From Carallia brachiata (taxonomy: Eukaryota > Streptophyta > Magnoliopsida > Malpighiales > Rhizophoraceae): a stretch of 64,000 bases of DNA. The notes below the pieces were generated by a model. That model saw only the letters and a list, made by a program, of their open reading frames with translations, ran no database searches and was not told the DNA's origin. Position 1 is the first letter of the stretch. The number at the start of each line of letters is the position of its first letter. Location of the stretch: positions 62,001-126,000 of the forward strand of contig JADCRB010000052.1 in assembly GCA_021464245.1 (NCBI GenBank), given 5' to 3'. Made by a program: the position numbers and the translations under genes. Of this stretch, positions 1 through 11,500 are shown piece after piece.

Positions 1-3000
1 CATTTGCAATGGAGTCTGAGGAGAAGGGATCAATCCCTTATGCTGAATGTTAGTAGCACGCTGCCACCTGTCAGCATCTGGACCATTTCTTTGCATCCCT
101 CCCTGAGGACCCATCACTTGTATTGGCACAGTAAGAATTCCTCCCATGTATGCTAGAGGAGCCTGCGCCCGTGGGTTCCTTAGAACACCAAAATTGCCTC
201 CTTGGGCAGGTTGAAAACCAATATTACCCCCATATCCTATATCCACACGCAGATCCCTCCCCAAGCCATAAGAACCAGACGGTTTACTCCATCGGTCATC
301 ATCACCCACAGCACTCCCTCGCCGGTCCAGCCTAGTTCCACTATTTGACCTATCTATCACTCTTCCTGGACTAGGGCGTAAATCACGATCTACAGGATGA
401 GATAGGTTAATACTCGTAAAAACTTCTGCTATATCAGTCGTGATCTCAAAACCTTCCAGGAGAGCAGTACATTGCTCCGCAAACTTGAGAAGGAAATCCC
501 TGGAATACTTTTTTGCAGTATTTGCATTTCCATTTTTGTCATGTTGCACTTGTCCTGCACAAGCCTGTTCCGGAACATTTGATGTTTCCAAGTTTGGGGT
601 GGAGATATCAGCAGCATCTTCCCAATCATCTGGCTCGACTTTAGGCCGAGTGTCTTTTGAATTTAACAGGGGGTCCCCTTGATGACCACCAGGTGGCAAA
701 GGCTTCGGACTAGATACAGTAGTGGAGCTTTCCCCAACTCCTGAAGAAATGATATCTTCTTTCTTTTCCTCTGGACCTTTATATGCCATATAAAGATCTG
801 AAGTTGTTCCAGCAGCATCTGCCTTCTGGAGAATTTCTTTAAGCTTCTTCTTCACTTTGCAGGGGTTACTCCTTGATATAGTCAGCTCAACAGGTTTTTC
901 CCTGGAACCAGGAACTGCAGGGGAGAATGAACCAACAATACTTTCCACACTTTCAGCTTCATGTTTTGAAGATGCCGCTGAAACATCAGAGCCCCGAACA
1001 GAATCACTCTGCTGATCTGATGCAGAGAATTCATTACTAGAAGATTCTTTGTAACCTGCATCACTGCCTTTGCTTAAGGCCGCATCCATGGCCAAGGAGT
1101 GATTGTCAAGAGACTTTCCCACATCAATAGATGCTGTATTTGTGCATACAGAAACATCCATGTTATCTGGTGGGGTGTCATTTTCCATGTGACAAATCAC
1201 AAGTTCAGCCAACTGTACTTCAGCACTATCTGAGGTCCAAGCATCATTGCCAAAAGCTGTAGCTGTTGCAGCAAATTTCTCCTTGGCTTGTGTGACAGGA
1301 CCAGCGGTTTCGATGTACCATGCGTTGTGCAAATCTCAGAACTTTCATCATCTTGTTTAAAACTTTCTGACAATCTGTTTTGCCCTTGCTCTTCTATTAC
1401 TGAAGTTTCATTTGTCAATTGTTCTGATGGGGAAGAATCTTCTAACTTACCATGGCAAACAGTTTCAGTACCCCCAACAATGGCTCCAACACCAGAAAGT
1501 TCAGAGGAAACGTCAGCAAAACTATCTCCAGTGCTCTCAACTATGGATATAGAAGGGTACGATGGTGAAGCACTGACCGTCGACATAGAAACCCCGCTTA
1601 ATTTGGTTGAAACATCATCAATCACTGATGCAAGTGGTTTCTCACTTTCAACAGTTTCAGAAGGTCCCCTGTCGAAAGAGGAACTAAGTTCCAAACCATG
1701 AGAAGGTAGGCTTGACACCGAAATTGATTGCCCAACAGTCTGTAAAAGATGTAAATCCATGTCTAATAAACATGAGAGAATTACCCAAATATTAAACAAC
1801 AAATACAAAATAAAATAAAAAAATTCTAACACCTGCTGGAACTGGGTATGTCCTTTCTTGGTGGTCTTTCTCTGATGATCCTTTATAGAGTTTGATCTAC
1901 TCAAAGCTTCCCTTTTTCCACTATCAGTATTCGTCAGCACTGGAAATGATTCCTCGGCCTGAGCAGGTGTAGCAGAAGACAAAGCACTAGAGTCCACATG
2001 ATCGTTGACTGCCACAAGTTGTTTAGTTGCCACTGACAAAGAGTTGGATGCAGCAGATTCACTGTCAGGCATTGGCTGCTGTAAAGAGATATCTGAACAA
2101 GATTCTGAATCCCTTTGAGCATGAGACAAGGTAACTTCCTCAATTGGTTTTGAAGATTTATGGGACACAGTCTTTTCAAGGACAGTTGAGCTATTTGACA
2201 ATGGTAGCTCCACTTTCTGTCCAATAGAGCCAGCAGCTGGTTTGACTGTCACCTGCACAGTTCCTGATGAAATAGAAGAGATTTTATTGTGCCCATCACG
2301 CAAACGCTCAGAGCTCACCGTCTCTACAATACCATGTGCCGCAATACCAGGCTTATTTAATTGCATGGATTGATAGCCGATATATTTGCAAATGGTTGAG
2401 GACCCTGGCTAGGATAGTTAAATCTTGGTGGCTGGGAATTGGGTGCCATCTGACCACCGGTTAATGGCAGTGAACTTGGAGGAAAATATAAATTACTGGC
2501 ATTGTAAGAGTTAGGATAATAGTTTCCAGGATGAGAAGGTGCAAATTGAATTGGCTGGGACGGGGGGGGCACATTAGTGTGAGTCCTCAATCCTGATGAT
2601 TGAGAATCCCCGTATGTATCTGCCCGCTTGTCAAGTCTGAGCTCTTCATGAGTCTTTGGATCAGTAATCTTGACAGGTGTTTTACGTTGACCACCGAATT
2701 TTCCACCCTGCTGTTGTGGATATTGTGAAGTGATACCGATTCCTAAATTACCTAACGGTGGGGGTAACTGAGGACCCATTGGAGTTGTAAAACCCAAGCT
2801 CTGTGCCTGATGCATGATTCCCTGAGGCTGCATTGGATGTGGTGGAAGGCTTTGAACATATATTGGCTGCTGCATCTGGCCAGCATTTCCCATAGATAAT
2901 GCCATAGGCATACCCATTTGCAGTGAACTTGCAGCAACACCCTGAGACTGAATCTGTGGATTTGGGCCACCAAACTGTACAGACACCTGTGGCTGGTGAT

Positions 3001-4738
3001 ATGGCATTTGCATTGAAGTCATAGGAATGGAATGAACTGAAGGCTTCGGTGCCTGGCTGACTGGCAGCACAGGAGAGACCTGTGTTTCCTTTTTGACCTT
3101 GGATATATGTGGCTCCCCAATGTTAGATTGATCAACAGCAGTTGTATCTTTCCTTGGCAATTGTGGCTTAGGAGCAGCAGTTGGCAAGGGGGGAACAGAT
3201 CTATGAGAATCAAGGCGTGCCTGCAAGTTTCAAAGCACAACCACTTTACCCACATTTACCAATTTGCAAAAGCATAAACTTATAATCAGCATGTGACAAC
3301 AACATTATCCAACTTCATATATAAACAGAATAATAATAACAACATGCCCCAAGACTGGAAGCATATTTTGAGCAAATTCCATTCAAAACCCATAGAAAAT
3401 GGTAGCAACAAATTTTCATCACCTTAGAAAAATTACCAGGGGCACACCTAAAATATTAACACTAGAACTAATACAATGAGTAAAAGAGCAACATCCATAC
3501 CAGATCACGTTTCTGCTCATCCAGATCTGGAGGAGCCGAAACTGTCCGAGGAGGAATCTGCAGCACAATCCTTTTGCTATTCAAAAAAAATATATGTACA
3601 CTTTACAACTTGCAAGGAAATGACAAACAGATGGAAAAAAAAAATTACCTGCATCCCATTCATGAAACCAGGACTTAAGGACCCAAACTGGAAAGCATAT
3701 CCCTTTGATGTGTCTCCGGGGCCTATGCAATGAAAAACAAAATCTATAATGCTGATTAAGATTTTAATAAGTGGGACCAGGTCCCAAACAACACACCTTA
3801 AAATGCTTAATTGCATTATAAGCTAGTTCAAACTTTATATGCACAGAAACTAACCCTTGGATGGGGTTTTGGGGCACGAAGTGTCACAAGTCACAGGGAC
3901 AGACTGCCCAGCAGTGTCAGAACTCAGGGTGGTGGGTTGAGAAACTGGAGCTTTCGGAATACCTCGCGCGCTTCTCTGAGGAGGCGGAGCTTCGGTGGGC
4001 TTTGCAGCACTGCTTGCAACTGGAGCATCAGTCGGTCCTCCTACCAGACATTTGACAAAACAATTTCAAAACTCTAACAAGCAAAATTGTTGGGCAAAAC
4101 GCAACAGAAAATAGAAAACAAAAACTGCTATGCTAACTCGTTCTGCAAATTTCAACAACGATTTGCATTAAGATGTTTCCGATAAACAAGACACTACGAA
4201 AAATCACAGCCATACCATGTGATGGAGGCTGCACATGTGCACCATTCTGTACATTACGAGGTGCAGAAGAAGTATTACTGGATTCCGAAGAATTCACAGC
4301 CGACGAGTTTACCCTAGATTGCCCTCCTTGAACATTGTTATATTTCTTGAAACTACCATAAAAAATAACCAAAAAAAAAAAAAGGAAAAATAGTCAGCAA
4401 ACCCATACAAAGAAACCCTAGCTATTGCCATCCCATCAACCACCAAAAAAAAGCCCTAAATTGGCAATCGAGAAAAAAAAAAAAAAAAGAGAAACGGAAA
4501 ATTTCTGAATTCCTAAGATTAAATATAAAAAAAAAAAAATTGGAATATTCACCTTCGATTGGAAGAGAGATGAGAGGAGGAGGAGGAGAGAAGAAGACGG
4601 TGATGGGGCGGGACCGGCGCCGCCGCCCTTACTGTAGGATCCTGAGTAAGACCGCAGCTGATTAGAGCTGGGAGATCGTCCCGATTTCCGGTACTGCGCT
4701 GTCTCGTTCTTATCGGACCTTGATCGATTGATAGACAT
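1..4738 (-). CDS. EIF4G: Translation initiation factor eIF4G, 5' part, frame interrupted, open at left edge
   Basis: This encodes the N-terminal part of the cytosolic eIF4F scaffold, which joins eIF4E at the cap to eIF4A and eIF3. Visible exons run 4738-4553, 4352-4216, 4040-3855, 3722-3649, 3557-3501, 3220-1833 and 1739 to the left edge, nearly all with GT/AG borders. The start MSINRSRSDKNE, the block FQFGSLSPGFMNGMQ and the segment QKADAAGTTSDLYMAYKG are typical of plant eIF4G. An eIF4E-binding motif YSRDFLL (YxxxxLphi) lies at 487-507. The MIF4G and MA3 domains would lie beyond position 1. The conserved frame is broken three times, each consistent with a one-base change: in the serine repeat of exon 1 (about 4560-4605), near 2366 (AINP to MQLN) and near 1287 (LSHK to KEKFAA). 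From about 1188 to 1 the frame is open. It is either a recent pseudogene or, more likely, a gene with sequence errors. Confidence 0.88.
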
Positions 4739-5080
4739 AAATTCCCAGCCTTTCAATTCCTTCTTTTTTTTAATTCTTTCGTTTCACTGCGCCCAAAACA
4801 AAGATCCAATTTTTTATTATAAACAAATAATCACTTACCAACACACACAAACACACACGAAAAAAAAAAATCCAAACAGGGCCCAACTGATCGTGATCGT
4901 GATCGTGATTAGGGCTTTTGATTCAATTCCCCGACGTACCTGTCGAGTGAAAGAGTGTACAGAACAAGAAATTAGGGTTTTATGATTTTAATGGCGGTTA
5001 TGCGAGAGACGTAGAGAGAGAGAGAATTAAATTTGATGTGAGTAGAGAGAGACGGTAACAAAACTAACCGGGCGAGTGTG
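4739..5080 (-). promoter_or_regulatory. eIF4G 5' leader with probable leader intron
   Basis: Read on the minus strand, a leader ending in ...CACTCGACAG is followed by GTACGTCGG, a good splice donor (around 4940). A plausible acceptor, GGGCGCAG, lies near 4782, about 45 bases before the ATG at 4738. The leader also carries AAACCCTAA and GA-rich runs, common in plant 5' UTRs. The transcription start is inferred to lie near 5,000-5,060. No TATA box is clear. Confidence 0.5.
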
Positions 5081-5099
5081 GCCAAACAGGTAGGTTTTT

Positions 5100-6145
5100 C
5101 GGGAGATCGGAATCGAATGGGTCGCGCTCGCCTCTGAGTTGTTTTAACTATTTATGCATATATTTTTCGAAAATAAATATATATTTAAATATTATTAAAT
5201 ATAATATATTATTATTTTAATATCTCTCTGTAAATGGAGGTGTCAATGAAACTTTCAAGTCCACCAACTTATCCAAACTCAAAACGTAACTGTAACAATA
5301 TCGAAATTAAAAAAAATATGTGTGGTTTGTAATTTAGGAACCATTTGGTTGGTGGTTCAAAATCAAAATTGAAATAGAAATAAAAATCAAGTAAAATCAG
5401 AAATTGAATAGCTAATTTTAAAAAAATATTTGGCTTATTCCAAAATTATAATTAGATTCTTTTTATAACTATTTGCTATAATTAAGATCAGAATCAATAT
5501 TAAATATATCATAATATCAATCATTATTAATGTAAGAGATATGTTATCAAAAATTTAAAAAAATTAAATGTAGATTAAAACTTATTAAATACAAAATAAT
5601 ATATAATCTCAAAATTAAAAATATTGAAATCACTATGAAAAGAAACATGCAAATGATATTATCATCAAAAATTAGTCTATTACTAGTAGTAGCAGCAATA
5701 ATAATAATATGTACTTTACATTAATATTTTTTGAAAAATAATATTATTCATTATAATGAATAATCATAACATATTATTATTATTACTATAATTAAAATGT
5801 ATTTTATATTATTAATAATTGGTTGATGAGTTTTTATTACAATAAAATATTTATGTAAATATTTTAATTTTAAATTTAATATATTCATTTTATGGATAAT
5901 TAAATTTAAAAATTGCATATATTTTTCATATTATAATTATTATTATAGGTAATTTTTGTTATCATAATTTTTAAATTCTTGATGCTATTATAATGCATAA
6001 TTTAATTATATATTATTATAATTATTATTATATCCTTATCTTTATTATTACATATATTTTTATTGATATTTTAATAAAAGATTTATTTCTAGTATTTATC
6101 ATAATATATTCTAATATATTTATAATTATTACATATTTTCAAAAT
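5100..6145. other. AT-rich intergenic DNA
   Basis: This stretch lies between the divergent eIF4G and neurochondrin genes and is extremely AT-rich with no plausible ORF. It contains a degraded block near 5340-5450 (ccatttggttggtggttc, then aaatcaaaattgaaatag) resembling the ends of small DNA transposons. No second terminus could be paired with it. Confidence 0.5.
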
Positions 6146-6503
6146 GGTTAATATACGAAAATATCACTAATTTTGCGTAAAGTAATAAATTTAATATTAA
6201 CTTTAAAACGTAACAGTTTACTTTTTTTAAAAAAGTTTTGTAATAAATCTAATACGCTGTGAAATTTGTTAAATATAATTTATCTATTTTGATGATGTGA
6301 CACTAACATATATAATTATTATATTATCGAAACTTACATATTTTTATAAATCTCTCATTAAATCTGACAGATTCTAGTTATATAAAATTATTGTGTGGTA
6401 AATTTATTACAAAAAAATTCAAATAAAAGTAAACTGTTATTTTTTTAAAATTGGTGTTAAATTTTTATTTTACATAAAATTAATGATATTTTTGTATATT
6501 AAC
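6146..6503. mobile_element. MITE, family A, copy 1 (about 360 bp, long terminal inverted repeats)
   Basis: The left end GGTTAATATACGAAAATATC and the reverse complement of the right end, GTTAATATACAAAAATATCA, match, and the similarity runs about 80 bases into the element on each side (through AATAAATTTAA and AACAGTTTACTTTT). The centre is AT-rich with no ORF. Related elements occur at 43296-43651 and 60216-60585. The target duplication is unclear in this AT-rich context. Confidence 0.75.
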
Positions 6504-6949
6504 ATTTTTTAAAAATATATGTATATGTATTTGTGTGGATATATATATAATATATATCTTTTTTAAAAAAATTTCGTTAGTCAACAGTAATTTTTTACGG
6601 TTTGACTAATAGAAAGACTGATTTGGAGTAAAATCAAAAGGTTTAGAACTGAAATGAAATTTTAAAAAGATTTAAAAGTTAAATGAAAAAAATTTAAAAA
6701 TTTAAAACTAAATAAATGTATATTCTGGTATTTAACCAGGATTTTAAAAAAAGATAAGGGATGTGTATGAGTGGAAATATAGTAGATACGTAAAGATATA
6801 TATCATTGAATTATAAAAAAATATATTAAATTTTAAATAAATAAATAAATTATTAAATATTATTAAATTAATTGAATACTCATTCATGCGTTGTTATATA
6901 ATTACTCCCAAATATTTTTTTTGCTTTGAAAAAAAAATACAAAAGAAAC

Positions 6950-8510
6950 AAGGTCTTTTCGCTTTGATTAAACGCTACCGTTCTATCAGTCCATCAACTC
7001 ATGTCGGTCAGTGGATTGCTTTGCTCTCTCTCTCTCTGTCTCCCCCTCGTGAACTGCCCCAAAAATCGCCGGTGCACAAGGGCAATCAATTGGTACTCTC
7101 TCTCTCTCTCTCTGTCAGAATTAGTTATTCTTTTTTTTTTCTTTTCTTTTTTTAATTTTCGGAAACTGAAGTTAATTACGTTTTTGGGATTCTTTGAATT
7201 TACTTAATTATCACTGTTTTATCATTATTACTATGCGTGGACGCGTGCCTTTTTCTTTCTTGAATCAAAGGTTCGAATTTGCTTAGTTAATTTCGAGAAA
7301 GATTGTTGCTTTTTATTTTTATGAACTCAATTATAATGAAGAAGAAGCACTAGACAGGCATCCTAATTTCTTTGTTTTCTTGGGCCTTTATTGTAACTGC
7401 TTTTATGGGTTTTTATATCATTTTTAAAAAATATCAGAACTTTTTATTCTTCCTTATCTTTCTTGTGGCAGTGGTGGTTATTTTATGAGAAGGGTTTTAT
7501 TGATTGCATAATGTTTTTCTAATTATGAAAATGATTTAGAGAGTAACTTATTCAATGCTTGGGGTTTAGAACTGACTGTTCTAGGCCGGATTGTGTCGCT
7601 TCAGAAAAGAGTGGAATCTGGGCACTTCTGTGAATTGTTGGGCTGGCATTGACAATTTTCGTTGGTGTTGTTGTTAATTACTTTGGTTTCATGCTAAAAT
7701 CTTGTCAATTTTCTACTTTTCTTCTCTGTGTGTGCTTCTCTTTGGGAGAAATTGATGGGAATGCTACATCACAAATGGGTAACCTAGAATTCCAAAACAA
7801 TCACCTTCTCCTTTTTGTCCTCCATTGGCAATAGTATATTCATAAATTTGAGAACTCCAGTAGGATATTTTCATGGTTACAGTAGTTCCTCCGTCGAAAC
7901 CAGCACTGACACAGCTTGCATGTTACTAAATAGGTCGCAAAATTGAAAACCATACCGGTTAGGTATGCATATTCAACTAAAATTCTATATTCTTTTGGTT
8001 TTGGTGGGAAAAGTTGTTGGACTTGCAAATGGATACTTTTGTATTAAAGAATGGTCAATTAGTAAAATTATACAAATATTTGTTTGCTTTGATAATATTG
8101 CAACTTTGTACACAAAGTAGATTTTGCTTTTATTTTTATGATTTCTGAAACGCAGTTTTCTGGTCTTTTTGTAGGGAAAAGTAGTTAGACTGAACCACCA
8201 CAGTTCACTTGTTGAACGACTAATCCAATGACCCAATCTGGGTTTTAAATATGCTACCGCTGGCGTGGAAATCTCCGAAAAGAGCAACACCTTAATAAAA
8301 AATAAAAAAAAAGAAGCTCCCAATCTATTGAAACTTCAAAATTCTTCTCTAAATAGTTCTATCGGAACTCACATTCTTCCAACAGTCTTTCTATCGGTTT
8401 AGGCTTTCATGGTAAAGCTGCCTGAATTGGAGATCTCTATCTCAGAATGCTCGAATGTACTTTTGTTGAACCTCGAATTTTGGCTCTCCATTGCATTGCA
8501 GGACTTGCAA
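6950..8510 (+). promoter_or_regulatory. Presumed 5' leader and leader intron of the neurochondrin gene
   Basis: A CT-rich leader (about 6960-7091, with two CT microsatellites) ends in ...AATTG followed by GTACTCTC. An acceptor TTGCATTGCAG at 8491-8501 lies nine bases before the ATG at 8511. This suggests a leader intron of about 1.4 kb, a common plant arrangement. The assignment rests on splice-like sequences only. An upstream in-frame ATG at 8409 would add 34 residues if the sequence were not spliced. Confidence 0.4.
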
Positions 8511-11500
8511 ATGGAAAAACAGGAACACTCTCCATCTCTTGATGATTGCTTGAATCTTCTGAAAGGGGAGAGAGACGAGCAACGCCTCGCCGGTTTACTT
8601 CTAGTCACCAAATTTTGCAAAGGAGATGACCTTCATTCACTCTTCACTATTTACAATGCAGTCGGTCCTCGCTTCATCGACAGGCTTTTGAGGACTGGTA
8701 CTCTCCTGACTATTTCTATTTGGTTGTCACGAGTTTTTAGAAACATTAAAATTTCAATTCGGTGTTATTGGACTTTTTTATCGTACTCGAACAAGCTTCA
8801 GTAAACAGATTGGTAGTCGTAGCTTGAAGTATTTACCATTTAGTCAAGATTTAGAGATTAAATTGATTTGTTTGCTTAGGAAATTATGATCGTTCTTTTT
8901 TTTTTTTTTTTTTTTTTTCCCTTAACTGGGTGGTTTCTGGATAGGGATGGGTAAAGGAACTGCTGGTGACAATGGGGCGGATAATCGTGATGCATACTTG
9001 CAGCTAGCAGTTACATTTCTTGCTGCATTTTGTCGTGTTCCCGAAATTGCTTCTTCAGAAGACATGGTTTTGAAGATACCGCTGATACTGGAAATCGTAT
9101 CACAGTAAGGTTCTCTTCCTTAGTTTTTATAGAGCAAACTGATTAAATAGAAATGAGCAGCGCACACTTTGTGTCTATTGCATTATTGTTTTGTTCTGCA
9201 TTCGTTTCAGTTTTATATTGAGAGAGAAACAAGTGTGGAACCCATATTAGCTGGAAGTATTGGGAATATGGTTACTGTTTACCTGAAAGACAAAAAGAGG
9301 AAACCAGTAAGATTTTGTGAAACTGGAAAACAAAAGAGAAAGAATAAAACTGTTGGAAAAGAAATTGCAGTTTTGCCATTCTTGTAAATATGCATTTAGC
9401 ACCATTTTTTGGACAAATGAGAGTAAATTTAGTTGCTATGGATCGGACATACGAATGAAAATAGCAGTTTCTGGCTGGTTTAAGGTAGTGGCTGATGGAT
9501 GGACAAATCATGGAGTCATAAGGATTGACCTCTTTTTTCTTGAAAGTGACGTGGCTTAGTGGACATCGTCATTGGCTTAAATGATCTTTTGTACACCTTT
9601 TGGATATGGATTGTCAATGCATATTATGTTGAATGCTCTAGGGTGTAGTGTTGTCTCTATCGTTTTATGGCAATTTTGAGTATCCATATCTATCTTTCTC
9701 TCGCTCATTCTCTCATATATTTATTTAGAGCCTAAGGTTTTCTTGAGCGGGACTATTATTTGTTTCTTTTCTCTTGTTTATGCTAATCAATTTTGGTACT
9801 TTTCAAATCATAGATCAGGCTCACATGTTCTTGAAGAATGCTATGAATTTTTGTATCTAGTGACGGCTTCTTGTGAGGAAGGAGTAACAGCATTCTACAA
9901 ATCCGGAGGCATGAAAGTGCTAGCATCCCAAATGTGCGCTTTGCCTGATGGTAGTTATTCTCATTGTTGACTGGATTTACTGCTGTCATACATTTTATTT
10001 CTAGTAGCTTGTATAAATTTGATCTAAACAATGTTGGTAAGTATAAATTGATGCCCTTGTAAATGTTATGTATGTGATGGACTCATAGCTATTCCTTCAC
10101 GGGATATTTAGATTTGCTCATTCTTTTGAGATATTACATAGAGCCATTTGGCTCAGTATTGCACAAATGCTGTTATTCGACTTTGTACAATATGGTGCAG
10201 CTTTGTCTCAGCATCAACATCAGATTATGGGTTAACAATTGGCATGCATGTCCTGCAGGTTCTCATATGATGGAGCTTGCTATGAAAATTACACATTCTA
10301 TGCTAAGTGAGTTATCACAGGAATTGAACAACAGCTATATGCCAGATTTGGCAATGATGGTGAGCTTAGTGTTTTATGGCCATTTAGTTTATTCTTTCCT
10401 GTATACCTAATTTTCTAACAGTTAGCATACTATAGTGTTTTTTGAAGACTGAATGATGAATCTTTATTATAATTTTTTCAGAGTTATTCTTGAATTCTAT
10501 TCTTTTAATGATAATCTCTGAACAATTAACATATTATGGTGTTTTTTGAAGACTAAATCCTCGTGACGAGTTTGCTACATGTATTTAGCTCTGCAACAAC
10601 AAAGCATTTTAAGAAATTTTTTTCCTCTGTAGGTGGCTTCAATAAGTAGAACATTTGGTGTGTTGCACACTCACATGAAATTTGAAGCACTTCATCTCCT
10701 CTCTCAGATCTTCTCATCAGAGTACTCGGTATGTTATCTACCCCTATGCTTCTGCTTGAAAAGAATGAGCAAGAAAAGTGGAAGATTCTTACAGAGCTTA
10801 ATTCAATTCTGCCTAGGACAATCATCCTTGAGCCTACTTATGCTTTCTTGAACCTTATAATATGGTTGCTGCATATTCTTGCTTTTTTTCAGGAAGTACT
10901 CAAGGATGCATTGCAGCTCATCACAGGAAACAACTGGTCGGATTACATACGTGCCGGCATTGTGGCCATTTTACAGAACCGTGTTGGTAAGTCTTAGCAA
11001 AAGTAAAAATTGAGTAAGTGAAATAAGCTTTCAAGTTGGATTTACAGCTGAAGGATTTCAATATTTATTGTTTGGCATTCGATGCACAGCACCTGCTGAA
11101 AAACTTCATGCTCTTATTTTGGTGGAATCTGTGGTTTCTATGTTGGGAGAAGGGTGGCTGATTGGTCGGTCAAGCTTAGCTGATTTGCAGGACCAACTGC
11201 CGGCAGATAGGTGTGTTAAAGACAAACCAAAGATGTATTATCTAAGCAGCTTCAATTGGCAAGTTGTATGGTGATCATCCATCTATCCTATTGTCAGGTG
11301 CTTGTTGCTTGTGTTGGAGTCATCAAGGGTGAAATTGCTGTTTTACTGAATGAGATAGCCTATCTGAAATATGAAGCTTCAAATACTACCTCGGCAATTG
11401 CTGAAACTATTCTCTCCAAGCAAAGAAATGTTGTTGTTGCATTTTCCTTGATAGAGAGGATAATCAAATTGGTTTCAACCGCAGGTGGAGACGAAGGTAC

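Noticed and set aside
3811..4077. Plus-strand frames of 64-88 codons
   Set aside because: They are antisense to an eIF4G exon whose minus-strand reading matches the family and splices in phase.
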